A stretch of DNA of 64,000 bases from Runella defluvii (lineage in GTDB: Bacteria; Bacteroidota; Bacteroidia; Cytophagales; Spirosomataceae): positions 1-64,000 of the forward strand of contig NZ_JACIBY010000020.1 in NCBI RefSeq assembly GCF_014195535.1, written 5' to 3'. Position 1 is the stretch's first letter; each line of letters begins with the position of its first letter. The notes below the pieces were generated by a model that did not search any database, had not been told where the DNA came from, and saw only the letters and a list, made by a program, of their open reading frames with translations. Below are positions 49,701 through 58,940 of this stretch, in pieces. Both the position numbers and the translations under genes were made by a program.

Positions 49701-50858
49701 ATGACAACTCACTTAAAAACGTATTTTACCAACCACCGCAGCCTAGCCATCGGAGCTATCTTTGCTTCGGTAGGGTTTCTGTTTGGAAATTGGGTCACGT
49801 GGATTCCATTTGTTAAACAAAAATATGGTTTGGACGATGCACAGCTTGGCTTGCTCTTGTTGAGTTTGCCATTGGCTTCGACACTCACCAATCCTCTTTC
49901 CACGCTGGTTATCAATCGTTTTGGCATGAGAACCACTACCCTTGGTGGACTCACGGGCATGGCTTTGGTGTATCTACTGCCTGTCAACGTTCCTGCGCTT
50001 TGGATGACCTCCATTTCGCTCGGACTTTTAGGCATTGGCATTGCCTTTACCAACGTTGCGATGAATACCTGCGTTACGGCGATTGAAAAACAAGACGGGA
50101 CATTTATTATGTCCACATCACATGGCATGTTCAGCGGGGGCGGAATGATAGGTTCGGCTTTGGCCAGTGTCTTGATGGGCTTTAAAGTCCCTCCTGCGGT
50201 ACACGTTTCCATCATCACTCTCACGATTTTAACCATCATTGTTTTGGCTCGGCCCATCATCATGGACATTCACGAAGAGAAGCTCAAAAGCGAAGGCGGT
50301 GCTAAGTTTGCTTGGCCCAACCGTGTCTTGGTGGGGATGATTGCCATTTCGCTTTGTACCAACATCACCGAAGGTACCATGTCGGATTGGACGGCTGTTT
50401 ACATGCGTGAAGTGGTAGAAGCCAACGACTTTTTCATTGGTTGGGGGTTTGCTTGTTATGCTTTTTTTATGGCTTCTGGACGGTTTATTGGGGATGCCCT
50501 TATTCCACAATACGGTAGCCGAAAAGTGCTCGTTACGGGTGGAATCATCGCCGCATCAGGCATTCTAATTGCCGTGTTTTTCCCCTATACCCTCACGGCT
50601 ATTTTAGGCTTTGGGTTAGTGGGAGCAGGCGTATCGTGTGGAGCACCTATTTTATACGGAAGTGCCGCCCGCGTCCCAGGCATGGCCAAAGGCGCAGGAC
50701 TAGCCACCATGAATACGTTTAGCTTGGCAGGTTTTTTAGCAGGCCCTGCCCTCATCGGCCTCATTTCCAACGCTGTTAGCCTTTCGTTTGCCATCGGCAT
50801 TGTGGCCATCTTAGCCCTCATTTGGTCATTACTTTCCAACAAAGCACAGTTGTATTAA
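49701..50858 (+). CDS. MFS transporter (YbjJ/FucP-like), 385 aa
   Basis: Twelve hydrophobic segments with the MFS loop I-N-R-F-G-M-R after helix 2. The motif E-G-T-M-S-D-W-T-A-V-Y at the start of the second half is characteristic of the YbjJ-like branch. It may import a sugar handled by the HAD enzyme encoded 6 bp upstream; the substrate cannot be read from sequence. Confidence 0.88.
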   Translation: MTTHLKTYFTNHRSLAIGAIFASVGFLFGNWVTWIPFVKQKYGLDDAQLGLLLLSLPLASTLTNPLSTLVINRFGMRTTTLGGLTGMALVYLLPVNVPALWMTSISLGLLGIGIAFTNVAMNTCVTAIEKQDGTFIMSTSHGMFSGGGMIGSALASVLMGFKVPPAVHVSIITLTILTIIVLARPIIMDIHEEKLKSEGGAKFAWPNRVLVGMIAISLCTNITEGTMSDWTAVYMREVVEANDFFIGWGFACYAFFMASGRFIGDALIPQYGSRKVLVTGGIIAASGILIAVFFPYTLTAILGFGLVGAGVSCGAPILYGSAARVPGMAKGAGLATMNTFSLAGFLAGPALIGLISNAVSLSFAIGIVAILALIWSLLSNKAQLY

Positions 50859-50879
50859 GTCCAGAGGCAAGTGCGCAAG

Positions 50880-50992
50880 GGGTAAATTTGCAAGTTGGCA
50901 AGAGGCAAATTTGCAAACTCGGCTTTGCCCTTTGCCTTTTGCCCTTTGCCTTTTGCCCCCCTTGCCCCTTGCAAATTTGACCATTTCACCAA
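50880..50992. repeat. GCAAA/TTTGC-rich inverted and tandem repeat
   Basis: Between the MFS gene and the next gene lie five tandem 7-mers (CTTTGCC or TTTTGCC) at 50923-50957. They are flanked by arms sharing CAAATTTGCAAG (50884-50895 and, inverted, 50969-50981). The whole could fold into a long imperfect hairpin. It contains no plausible gene. Confidence 0.7.
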
Positions 50993-51000
50993 CTTCCCAA

Positions 51001-51801
51001 ATGCTCCCCACCCACACCTTTACCTTTGCGCTACCCGTTTGGCGGCTAATTTATGACACCATTCCTGCGGAGACGACGGCTTCTTTGTTGGCGGTTGAAC
51101 TTCGGAGCAAATCAGGGGTTAAATGGGCGGTGATTGATGTAGAAAATGATGCTGTTTGTTGGCAAAAAACAATCGCTGATACCGATTGGTGGACCAGCCT
51201 AATTGGGTTTTATTCGGGGGTTTTGTTGTTTCATACGTATGCAGGTAGCGAACAACCCGCTCCCAAGTCGCTATTGGCCATCGACGCCAAAACGGGTGTA
51301 TTTCTTTGGAAACTAGAGGGATATTCTTTTGTGGCTACCGACGGGCAGCTGCTTCAAACTGGACAAACCCAAAGCGATTTGCAGCTAAACATTACGCATC
51401 GGCATTTAAGAGACGGAAGCCTTTCGGCAGCTTCTGTCCTAGAGCAATCGGCCACGAATGCTTCTTGGCGCTTTCCTACCGAACACCCAGAAAGCAGCCC
51501 ATACTATTCGGTTATCGGTCAGTTTATCCAAAAAATAATTGGCAAAACACCCCAAAAAGCCCTAAATTATGGGGAAATTGGTGGACATATTTTGTTTTTT
51601 CAGTATCTTTACCACGCTAACGCAACTGCTCTATCCCGCTCTATCTTGGTCGTAAATACATCAAAAACGGTGCTTCACCACGAAACCCTTGAAACCGACG
51701 TGACGAGTACTGCTTTTGGTGAGTCTTTTTACAATGAGCACCATTTAGTGTATTTGAAAAATTTACAAGAATTAGTAGTTATAAAATTGCCGAAACCATG
51801 A
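51001..51801 (+). CDS. Beta-propeller-like protein (possibly DUF4905), 266 aa
   Basis: I chose the ATG at 51001 because upstream codons run into the low-complexity repeat. There is no signal peptide. Short strands of the type A-V-I-D-V-E-N-D-A-V-C-W-Q and A-I-D-A-K-T-G-V-F-L-W-K-L resemble PQQ-like propeller blades, but there are too few for a full propeller. The length and context recall DUF4905 proteins of Bacteroidota; this is from memory and not certain. The stop overlaps the ATG of the LysM gene (ATGA at 51798-51801), so the two are co-translated. Confidence 0.65.
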   Translation: MLPTHTFTFALPVWRLIYDTIPAETTASLLAVELRSKSGVKWAVIDVENDAVCWQKTIADTDWWTSLIGFYSGVLLFHTYAGSEQPAPKSLLAIDAKTGVFLWKLEGYSFVATDGQLLQTGQTQSDLQLNITHRHLRDGSLSAASVLEQSATNASWRFPTEHPESSPYYSVIGQFIQKIIGKTPQKALNYGEIGGHILFFQYLYHANATALSRSILVVNTSKTVLHHETLETDVTSTAFGESFYNEHHLVYLKNLQELVVIKLPKP

Positions 51802-52853
51802 TTACGCGAGTTGGATGTTGCCTTGTAGTAGTAGCGCTGTTGATGGGAGCAAAGGCCATGGCTTCTCCCTTTCCCTTCGACTCTACAGGCATCGAGAATA
51901 AAAATGGGAAAACGTACGTCATTCACAAAGTAGAACCTGGCCAAACCCTCTACGCAGTGATGCGTAAGTACCAAACCACCATTAAGGCATTGAAAGATGC
52001 CAACCCTGGAATGAAAGACAATCTTTCCGTTGGGCAAGTGGTGCGTGTCCCTGCCCGCTCGGGCGGCTCACCTACAAAAACGGCCGCTAAAGAACCCGAA
52101 AAGACGGATAAAAAACCCGAAGGAAATAAGCTCGTTTTGGATTACGAAATTCAATCGAAAACCTCTCCCGTTGTCAAAGTAGATGAAGACAAAGGCAAAG
52201 AGGCAGATACCAAACCTACCGCCACCCCAACGGAAGAACCCGAAAAGGAAGACACAAAACCTGCCCCCATTTCGGCACCCAAAACAGGCTTGCACAAAGT
52301 GGAAGGTGGACAATCGCTGTACGGAATTGCGATTAAGTACGGCGTCTTGATGGCTGATATTCGGCGTTGGAACGGTCTTACCTCCGACCAGCTTCGTTCG
52401 GGGCAAGAATTGATTGTTTCGGAAAATACGTACCAGGATTATCTCAAGAAGAATAAATTAGATTCGGTGAAACTGACCGAAGCGAAAAAGCCAAGCGAAG
52501 AGAAATTGCCGCCTCCGCCTGTTCGTCCCGAAGACCCTACCAATGCCAATTTGCCCGAACCTAAAATTGCCAACACAGGCAAACGTATCATGGAAACGGG
52601 AGTAGCAGAGGTATTGGACGGCACCGACAACAACAGCAAATATTTAGCCCTCCACCGCACTGCACCCGTGGGGTCGTTGATTCAGGTCAAAAATATGAAC
52701 AATAGCCAAAGTGTTTGGGTCAAAGTGATTGGCAAACTTCCTGATATCAGTGCTAACAACCGCATTATCATCAAATTGTCGGCCCGTGCACAAGAAAAAC
52801 TTTCACCAGGAGGCAAGCAATTTATCGCCGAAATCAGCTATTTAGCGCAATAA
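51798..52853 (+). CDS. Secreted LysM-RlpA-like cell-wall protein, 351 aa
   Basis: A signal peptide (ending K-A-M-A-S) is followed by LysM 1 (V-I-H-K-V-E-P-G-Q-T-L-Y-A-V, about 39-85). A Lys/Glu/Pro-rich linker leads to LysM 2 (L-H-K-V-E-G-G-Q-S-L-Y-G-I, about 163-207), and a C-terminal double-psi barrel like RlpA (G-V-A-E-V-L-D-G-T-D-N-N-S-K-Y-L-A-L-H, about 267-350). LysM binds peptidoglycan and RlpA-type barrels can cleave it; the catalytic Asp/His of active RlpA cannot be confirmed. It is likely periplasmic, in cell-wall turnover. Confidence 0.88.
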   Translation: MITRVGCCLVVVALLMGAKAMASPFPFDSTGIENKNGKTYVIHKVEPGQTLYAVMRKYQTTIKALKDANPGMKDNLSVGQVVRVPARSGGSPTKTAAKEPEKTDKKPEGNKLVLDYEIQSKTSPVVKVDEDKGKEADTKPTATPTEEPEKEDTKPAPISAPKTGLHKVEGGQSLYGIAIKYGVLMADIRRWNGLTSDQLRSGQELIVSENTYQDYLKKNKLDSVKLTEAKKPSEEKLPPPPVRPEDPTNANLPEPKIANTGKRIMETGVAEVLDGTDNNSKYLALHRTAPVGSLIQVKNMNNSQSVWVKVIGKLPDISANNRIIIKLSARAQEKLSPGGKQFIAEISYLAQ

Positions 52854-52892
52854 CAACACGGCTACTTTTTAGCCTCACAAATGCGTTGATGA

Positions 52893-53510
52893 ATGAAAAG
52901 CTTACTTTATCCGTTGTTGGTGTTCGCCAGTTTTGTGATTGCTACGTTTTTGGTATTCCAAAACCTCGAAACCGTCTTTGCGGATAAATTAAATACGCTT
53001 GTGCAGTATCCGTGGCAATTTGGCGCTTTGAGTACCCTCTTGCTTGCCTCCGACCTACTTTTGCCCGTTCCTTCTATCTTGGTCATGTATTTCAACGGCT
53101 ACGTACTTGGGACGTTTTCGGGGACGCTCGTTTCTTTGGCTGGACTAATGCTAGGCTGTGTGGCGGGTTACTATTTGGGCAAAATAGGCAGCAAAAAACA
53201 GTCGCAGGTTTCAACGCACCGCGCACTACTTTTTCTTGAAAAATACGGTTCATTGGCAATCCTGCTGTCAAGGGGTATTCCAATTCTCTCCGAAAGTATT
53301 TGTGTAGTTTGTGGCTTCAACAACATGCCGTTTAAGCACTATTTGTTGTATAACCTCATCGGTTACCTCCCACTTTGTGTGCTTTACGCCTACTGTGGTA
53401 GCATCGGTTATGACCAAAACAACTTTATGCTTACGCTTGGATGTTCTGTTTTGTTAGGAATTTGTTTTTGGTTTTTTGGCAAAAAACTCACGAAACCCGC
53501 AAACGCCTAA
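52893..53510 (+). CDS. DedA/VTT-domain membrane protein, 205 aa
   Basis: Hydrophobic segments and the DedA pattern can be seen: F-N-G-Y-V-L-G-T-F-S-G-T-L-V-S-L-A-G-L-M-L-G-C, then Y-G-S-L-A-I-L-L-S-R-G-I-P-I-L-S-E-S with the conserved Arg, then F-K-H-Y-L-L-Y-N-L-I-G. Members of this family are lipid scramblases or flippases, and some recycle undecaprenyl phosphate. It follows the LysM gene by 39 bp and may share its transcript. Confidence 0.88.
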   Translation: MKSLLYPLLVFASFVIATFLVFQNLETVFADKLNTLVQYPWQFGALSTLLLASDLLLPVPSILVMYFNGYVLGTFSGTLVSLAGLMLGCVAGYYLGKIGSKKQSQVSTHRALLFLEKYGSLAILLSRGIPILSESICVVCGFNNMPFKHYLLYNLIGYLPLCVLYAYCGSIGYDQNNFMLTLGCSVLLGICFWFFGKKLTKPANA

Positions 53511-53547
53511 CCCACTCGACACTCTGTACTCCCCACTCGACATTTCC

Positions 53548-55761
53548 TTACAATTGTCTTAAATAGCTAATCTTCGCAATAAGATGGTCTTCCTGACTGC
53601 GCGTATCTAGGCGAGTGGTTGATTGAAACTCCCGTTTGTTGAAGACAATGTAGATAAACGACAACGGTTGGTATTCCCACGAAAGACGAATGTTGTAATT
53701 ATTGGCTTGGGTATCGGTATTTCTTTGGTAAAAACCAATCAATTGCAGACGTGGATTTGCGGCAAAACGCCCTTCTATCGACCACAAATCAATGTTTTTG
53801 GAGGTATTATTAACACCCACATTCTTGAAAGTATTCCGATTGTACCTTCCTGTAATGGAAACGTGCGGAATCGGCGCCACTAACATACTAAAGTTGGTCG
53901 TATTCAGTTTGCCGTTGTAATACGTTCCGTATTCACCGTTCCAATTGAAGCTTACTTTTTTGGAACCATCGCTTCCCCAATAGACAGCATGACGCGTATA
54001 ATTGTAACTTCCTGCGTTGATTTTTACCCCCAACGGACTAAACGGCTCGGTCAAATACTGATAAGTAGGCGTCATGATGTGCCCCATAAAACCACCCGAT
54101 TGCAGCATGAGCCAAAAAGGGCTCAACCCGTACGAACGTTCAATCAAACGCCCAGTACTCGCTTGGTGGTAAAACTCAACCAACAAACTCGGTTCTACCG
54201 AACGGATTATTTTTTTGAAAGGGACGTGTTTGCCCCGATAAAACCAAAATATACCTGGGGTAGTCCCGATGACGTCAGAACGCGAAGTAAATCCAACGGC
54301 GGGGTTATATGATTTTGAAATGAGCGACTGCGTCCACCATATTTTCCATTGGTTGGTGGCATAAAAATACTGCGCTGCACCCGCAGCCCCCGTCACGTTG
54401 CCCTTGGTATCATGGCTGACGTTGAGCATCCAATTGAGCGAATGTGCCTCGTCAAAGCGGACAAAACCGTCCACGTTGCCCACGATGTTGGTATTTCCCG
54501 AATCATTTTTGACCGTCACCAACGCCCCCAAACGACTTTGTTTGCCCAAGTTTTCAGAATAACGTCCGACAAAATAATGGGTCAGTGGCGACGATGCCGA
54601 CCCTCGTTGACGGATGTACATGGCTCCGTAATTTGTTTTGGCCGAACGACTCACAAAACGCGCACCTGCATCAATTGGGATCGGATTTCCTGTTCCGTCT
54701 AGCCCAATTTGGCGACTAAAAAACGGTTGAATCCGCATCGTTCCTCCCGACATATCCGACGCAGGCCCGATTCCAATCCCAAACAGCGAGGCATTTTCTA
54801 AGAAAAACTGACGGCGTTCGGGAAACAAGACCGAAAAACGTGTAACGTTGTTGACTTGGCGGTCGGCGTCGGCTTGTGCAAAATCAGTATTAAACGTCAA
54901 ATCCAAGACCGCCCGCGAATTTACCGCCCATTTTATCTCGCCTCCTACTTTTACCGCCGCATCTTCGGGTTTTCGGCCGTCGATTTGCCGATAACGGTCG
55001 TAGGAAGTCAAAAAATACGGTTGTATGCGAACGTTGGCCGTGGGCGGAGGCGGTTGAAGTCCTTTAATGATACCTGCATAGTCCATACGCAAGACATTAA
55101 ACGAACGTGGAAAAGGCGAAAAGGCGTAGTTTTCGTTGGTCATACGACGCCCACGATTGACATTAAAACCCCAACTTTGGGTTGCTTCGTCTGATTTGGC
55201 GTAACGTAATGTTTTCCAAGGAATGGCAAATTCGGCTACCCAACCTGAGTCCGAGCGCGTGGTCCGAACCCGCCAAAGCCCATCCCAATCTAAGTCAATA
55301 TACGTAGCATCAAAAGATAGGAAATCGCGCTGCACGCCGTGGGGATTGGTGGTAAAGACCATTGCATTGCGACGGTCGTTGAAACCGTCGATGCTCATTC
55401 CCACAAAATCAGAGGTTCGGGTGTTAAAATCGCGCTTAAAATCAATAACACGTACCGATTTTTTGCCCAACGTATCGCGGTTAAAAACGCCCAAATACAG
55501 GTAGTTTTGGTTGAATAAAGCCCGAATTTCGGTGTGGTGGCGGGGTTTGTCTCCTTGGCGAGGGTCAACTTCAATAAAGTCGCTTTTGGGCTTGGCCAAC
55601 TGCCATTCTTTGTCGTTCAAATGACCATCAACTTTCAGGTTAGTAGAAATCTTAACCGCCTCAAATTCTTTGCGAACCGAATCAGGTTTAAACAGTTGAA
55701 CGTCTTGCGAAAAACAACAGAACGACAGCAGGCACAGTACCAGCGTAGAGGTATAATTCAT
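53548..55761 (-). CDS. CBM9-like/DUF5916 outer-membrane protein, 737 aa
   Basis: From the ATG at 55761 a signal peptide ends in C-F-S-Q. Residues about 30-230 are a CBM9-like domain (V-D-G-H-L-N-D-K-E-W, then Y-L-Y-L-G-V, F-A-I-P-W-K-T-L). The remainder is a DUF5916 barrel, with F-P-E-R-R-Q-F-F-L-E-N-A and many aromatic-ended strands, closing in I-S-Y-L-R-Q-L. The function of DUF5916 proteins is not established. It is transcribed away from the 68-bp repeat array, which occupies its upstream region and could influence its expression. Confidence 0.88.
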   Translation of the reverse strand: MNYTSTLVLCLLSFCCFSQDVQLFKPDSVRKEFEAVKISTNLKVDGHLNDKEWQLAKPKSDFIEVDPRQGDKPRHHTEIRALFNQNYLYLGVFNRDTLGKKSVRVIDFKRDFNTRTSDFVGMSIDGFNDRRNAMVFTTNPHGVQRDFLSFDATYIDLDWDGLWRVRTTRSDSGWVAEFAIPWKTLRYAKSDEATQSWGFNVNRGRRMTNENYAFSPFPRSFNVLRMDYAGIIKGLQPPPPTANVRIQPYFLTSYDRYRQIDGRKPEDAAVKVGGEIKWAVNSRAVLDLTFNTDFAQADADRQVNNVTRFSVLFPERRQFFLENASLFGIGIGPASDMSGGTMRIQPFFSRQIGLDGTGNPIPIDAGARFVSRSAKTNYGAMYIRQRGSASSPLTHYFVGRYSENLGKQSRLGALVTVKNDSGNTNIVGNVDGFVRFDEAHSLNWMLNVSHDTKGNVTGAAGAAQYFYATNQWKIWWTQSLISKSYNPAVGFTSRSDVIGTTPGIFWFYRGKHVPFKKIIRSVEPSLLVEFYHQASTGRLIERSYGLSPFWLMLQSGGFMGHIMTPTYQYLTEPFSPLGVKINAGSYNYTRHAVYWGSDGSKKVSFNWNGEYGTYYNGKLNTTNFSMLVAPIPHVSITGRYNRNTFKNVGVNNTSKNIDLWSIEGRFAANPRLQLIGFYQRNTDTQANNYNIRLSWEYQPLSFIYIVFNKREFQSTTRLDTRSQEDHLIAKISYLRQL

Positions 55762-55850
55762 GGATGAAGCGGAATTGGACACGAAAGAAGTCGCAAGTTA
55801 GCACTTCTATTTCAAAAACCTTTCACCCAAATGAGGGGATATACGTCAGC

Positions 55851-56258
55851 GTGCCGTCGGATGCTCACATCCGACACCTAACAGACATTTCGGTTCTGAG
55901 GAACCGAAAACACAAAACGTGCCGTCGGATGCTCACATCCGACGCCCAACAGACATTTCGGTTCTGAGGAACCGAAAACACAAAACGTGCCGTCGGATGC
56001 TCACATCCGACGCCTAACAGACATTTCGGTTCTGAGGAACCGAAAACACGAAACGTGCCGTCGGATGCTCATATCCAACGCCCAATAGACATTTCGGTTC
56101 TGAGGAACCGAAAACACGAAACGTGCCATCGGATGCTCACATCCGACGCCTAACAGACATTTCGGTTCTGAAGAACCGAAAACACAAAACGTGCCGTCGG
56201 ATGCTCACATCCGACGCCCAACAGACATTTCGGTTCTGAGGAACCGAAAGCACAACAA
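55851..56258. repeat. Six 68-bp tandem repeats, each with two hairpins
   Basis: Units begin at 55851, 55919, 55987, 56055, 56123 and 56191, a period of exactly 68 bp. Each has hairpin 1 (GTCGGATG-CTCA-CATCCGAC) and hairpin 2 (TTTCGGTTC-TGAG-GAACCGAAA, 9-bp stem). Copies differ at only a few bases; copy 4 has altered right-arm bases in hairpin 1, and copy 6 has TGAA in hairpin 2. There are twelve hairpins in 408 bp. It is not CRISPR, because the supposed spacers are themselves conserved. No ORF is supported. Confidence 0.95.
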
Positions 56259-56293
56259 AAAAGCCCTCGCACTTGGAAGTGGGAGGGCTTTTT
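56257..56293. terminator. Bidirectional terminator beside the repeat array
   Basis: Stem AAAAAGCCCTC (56258-56268) with GAGGGCTTTTT (56283-56293) and an inner CACTT/AAGTG stem. It ends transcription of the acidic-protein gene leftward. Confidence 0.85.
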
Positions 56294-56312
56294 GCAAAGA
56301 AATTCTTAGAAA

Positions 56313-56870
56313 TTACTCTTCGTCGCCTTCGTCGTTACGAAACGAATAAAGCGTTGAATCGAGCTTGAGGGTACCTTTGTTGAAGTTGTTCACAAAATCA
56401 GTAATGACTTCTTCCGTTACAGCTTCTACGTTCAGGCAAGCATCTAGTCCTACACCGTACTCAAATTCCGTGTCGATTTCCAAATGCTCTTTTACCTTCA
56501 CTTCTTCTTCTTCCTCAATCGCCTCAATCAACTCAGTGATAAGCTCTTCCGCTTCTTCTTCCTCTTCGGGCTTGATTTTGTAGCCTGGGCCACGTTCATC
56601 CAACGGCAAGTATTTTGGGAATACTTTTTGAGCTTGCGCTACGGCTTTCTCGTACACCAAACTGCTGTGGTGGAGGCGTAACGTATAAATAATGGCATCG
56701 TAAATGACCTCTTGGCCTTTGTATTCGCCAACAAACTGAACGTGAGCCAGTTCGTCATTTTCTGCCATGCTTTCGTCTTCGTCGTCGCAATGAACAAAGT
56801 TCATGCCTTCTTCTTCGCATTCCTCCCGTAGTAATTTTATTTCTTCGGGATTGTAACCTTCGTTTGTCAT
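56313..56870 (-). CDS. Acidic conserved-type protein, 185 aa
   Basis: A cytoplasmic protein very rich in Glu and Asp, with runs at about residues 101-122 (E-E-E-E-E-A-E-E-L-I-T-E-L-I-E) and a D-E-G-D-E-E end. The middle (Q-E-V-I-Y-D-A-I-I-Y-T-L-R-L-H-H-S-S-L-V-Y-E-K-A) looks like a folded helical core. I know of no function. It is followed by the terminator and repeat array and is divergent from the CoA-transferase gene. Confidence 0.75.
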   Translation of the reverse strand: MTNEGYNPEEIKLLREECEEEGMNFVHCDDEDESMAENDELAHVQFVGEYKGQEVIYDAIIYTLRLHHSSLVYEKAVAQAQKVFPKYLPLDERGPGYKIKPEEEEEAEELITELIEAIEEEEEVKVKEHLEIDTEFEYGVGLDACLNVEAVTEEVITDFVNNFNKGTLKLDSTLYSFRNDEGDEE

Positions 56871-56925
56871 TGATAAGTAATTTTAGCCACGGCAAAATTA
56901 GCCGTTTTTAGGCAGCTATTTGTGT

Positions 56926-57999
56926 ATGACCTCATCATTTTTTACTAACGAGCTTAAAATCGTAGAGTTAGCCAGTGTTTTGGCGGGGCCTGCGGTGGGG
57001 ATGTTTTTCGCCGAACTAGGCGCAAACGTCATCAAAATCGAAAATAAAAAAACGGATGGCGACATGACTCGCTCGTGGAAACTCCCTTCCGAAAACCCTA
57101 CGTCAACCACTTCGGCCTACTATGCCAGCGTCAATTGGAACAAGCAGGTACATTTTCTGGATTTGGAAGATACCACCGACCGCCAGCAAGCGTACGAACT
57201 CATCAAAGATGCCGACATTGTCATTAGCAATTACCGTACGGCAGTAGCACAAAAATTGGGCGTAGATTACGACACTTTATCAAAACGACATCCTAACCTG
57301 ATTTTTGCCCAACTCAACGCCTTCGACGACACCAGCGAGCGACCAGCCTTCGACGTAGTGCTGCAAGCGGAAGCGGGTTTTATGTTTATGAATGGTGAAA
57401 AAGAAGGCCCTGCTGTCAAAATGCCCGTGGCTTTAATTGACGTTTTGGCCGCTCACCAGTTGAAAGAAGGAATCTTGTTAGCCCTCCTGCGGCGTTATCA
57501 AACAGGACAAGGCTCGTACGTTTCTACGTCGTTGTTTGAATCGGCGGTGGCTTCCCTCGTCAACCAAGCGACCAATTGGCTCATGGCAAACCACATTCCG
57601 CAACGCATGGGCACCCAACATCCCAACATCGCTCCCTACGGCGACTCCTACGTTTGCCAAGATGGGAAAATTATCTTGTTGGCGGTGGGTACTGAAAAGC
57701 AATTTAAGAACCTATGTCAAGTGATACAGCACGACGAATTAGTGGCGCTTTATCCGACCAATGCTTCTCGGGTTAAAAACCGTTCTGCGCTGAGCGAAGC
57801 TTTAGCACAAGCCATCGGTCAACTGAATTCACAAGAACTTTTATCTCAATTGGAAAAAGTGGGCGTTCCTGCGGCCTCCATCAGAAACATGCAAGAAGTG
57901 TTTGAACTCCCAGCGGCGCAAGCCATGATTTTGGAAGAAAAACAGGCCGATGGCAGCGTCAGCAAACGTGTCAAAACCGTCGCTTTTGAGCTAAAATAG
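56926..57999 (+). CDS. Class III CoA-transferase (CaiB/BaiF), 357 aa
   Basis: The ATG at 56926 gives M-T-S-S-F-F-T-N-E-L-K-I-V-E-L-A-S-V-L-A-G-P; a TTG two codons earlier is less likely. G-P-A-V-G-M-F-F-A-E-L-G-A-N-V-I-K-I-E is the family's N-terminal signature. The catalytic Asp, which forms an anhydride with the acyl group, is D143 in A-F-D-V-V-L-Q-A-E-A-G. It is shorter than formyl-CoA transferases (about 420) but normal for this branch. It would transfer CoA between carboxylic acids; the substrate is unknown. Confidence 0.92.
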   Translation: MTSSFFTNELKIVELASVLAGPAVGMFFAELGANVIKIENKKTDGDMTRSWKLPSENPTSTTSAYYASVNWNKQVHFLDLEDTTDRQQAYELIKDADIVISNYRTAVAQKLGVDYDTLSKRHPNLIFAQLNAFDDTSERPAFDVVLQAEAGFMFMNGEKEGPAVKMPVALIDVLAAHQLKEGILLALLRRYQTGQGSYVSTSLFESAVASLVNQATNWLMANHIPQRMGTQHPNIAPYGDSYVCQDGKIILLAVGTEKQFKNLCQVIQHDELVALYPTNASRVKNRSALSEALAQAIGQLNSQELLSQLEKVGVPAASIRNMQEVFELPAAQAMILEEKQADGSVSKRVKTVAFELK

Positions 58000-58045
58000 T
58001 AGATTTTGCCGTAGAACGTCCTTATACACCAAATCAACTAACCGA

Positions 58046-58939
58046 ATGAAAAATACCGTCGCAATTTTAGCCCTTGCCTTTTTACCGTTGGTAAGCCGTG
58101 CGCAAGAGGAAGTGAATCAACTGATAGCACCTGGCGCAACCCTTCAGCAAATTTCGAAGCAGTTTAAGTTTACCGAAGGCCCTGCCGTTGACAAAAAGGG
58201 CAATATTTTCTTTACCGACCAGCCCAACGACAAAATTTGGAAGTACGACACCGAAGGGAATTTGGGGGTCTATATGGAAAAAACGGGGCGTTCTAATGGC
58301 TTGTTTTTTGACAAAAAAGGGAACATCATTTCTTGCGCCGACGAAAAAAACGAAATGTGGCAAATCTCTCCCAAAGGCGAAGTAACAGTTCTTTTTTCGG
58401 GTTATCAGGGCAAAAAACTCAACGGCCCCAACGATCTCTGGATTACACCCAAAGGGGGAATTTATTTCACCGACCCCTTTTATCCGCGCGACTATTGGGA
58501 ACATAAAAAGCCTGAACAAGAGAAACAAAGTGTGTATTTTTTGCCTAAAGGCGCAAAAACGCCCGTTTTGGTGGACGATAACCTGAAACAACCCAACGGA
58601 ATTGTGGGCACACCCGACGGAAAACACCTTTTTGTGGCCGACATCCGCGACCAAAAAACCTACAAATACGACATCAATAAGGACGGAACGCTCACCAATC
58701 GCCAACTTTTTGTGGCACAGGGTTCGGACGGAATTACGCTCGACAACTTGGGAAATTTGTACATCACGGGGCGTGGCGTAACCGTTTATGACCCTACGGG
58801 AAAAAAACTAGGCAATATTCCGATTCCGTCGGGCTGGGTGGGTAACGTTTGTTTTGGGGGTAAAAACCGTAATGTGTTGTTTGTCACCGCATCGGAGTCT
58901 ATTTATACGCTCAAAATGCAAGTCAAAGGAGTTGAATAA
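58046..58939 (+). CDS. Secreted SMP-30/gluconolactonase-like hydrolase, 297 aa
   Basis: A signal peptide (ending V-S-R-A-Q) precedes a six-bladed propeller: F-T-E-G-P-A-V-D-K-K-G-N-I-F-F-T-D-Q with the metal-binding Glu, S-N-G-L-F-F-D, L-N-G-P-N-D-L-W-I with the metal-binding Asn, and Q-G-S-D-G-I-T-L-D with the catalytic Asp. These enzymes open sugar lactones in the periplasm. The stop is one base before the sulfatase ATG, so they form an operon and may act on the same sulfated or oxidised sugar. Confidence 0.92.
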   Translation: MKNTVAILALAFLPLVSRAQEEVNQLIAPGATLQQISKQFKFTEGPAVDKKGNIFFTDQPNDKIWKYDTEGNLGVYMEKTGRSNGLFFDKKGNIISCADEKNEMWQISPKGEVTVLFSGYQGKKLNGPNDLWITPKGGIYFTDPFYPRDYWEHKKPEQEKQSVYFLPKGAKTPVLVDDNLKQPNGIVGTPDGKHLFVADIRDQKTYKYDINKDGTLTNRQLFVAQGSDGITLDNLGNLYITGRGVTVYDPTGKKLGNIPIPSGWVGNVCFGGKNRNVLFVTASESIYTLKMQVKGVE

Positions 58940-58940
58940 C

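Noticed and set aside
50829-51017. A minus-strand ORF over the repeat between the MFS and propeller-like genes
   Set aside because: It is made of low-complexity repeats and overlaps the starts and ends of two real genes.
53515-53540. Direct repeat CCACTCGACA between the DedA and DUF5916 genes
   Set aside because: There are only two 10-bp copies with no palindrome; it is compatible with chance or a small duplication.
55851-56258. Possible CRISPR array
   Set aside because: The whole 68-bp unit is conserved between copies, so there are no unique spacers, and no cas genes are near.
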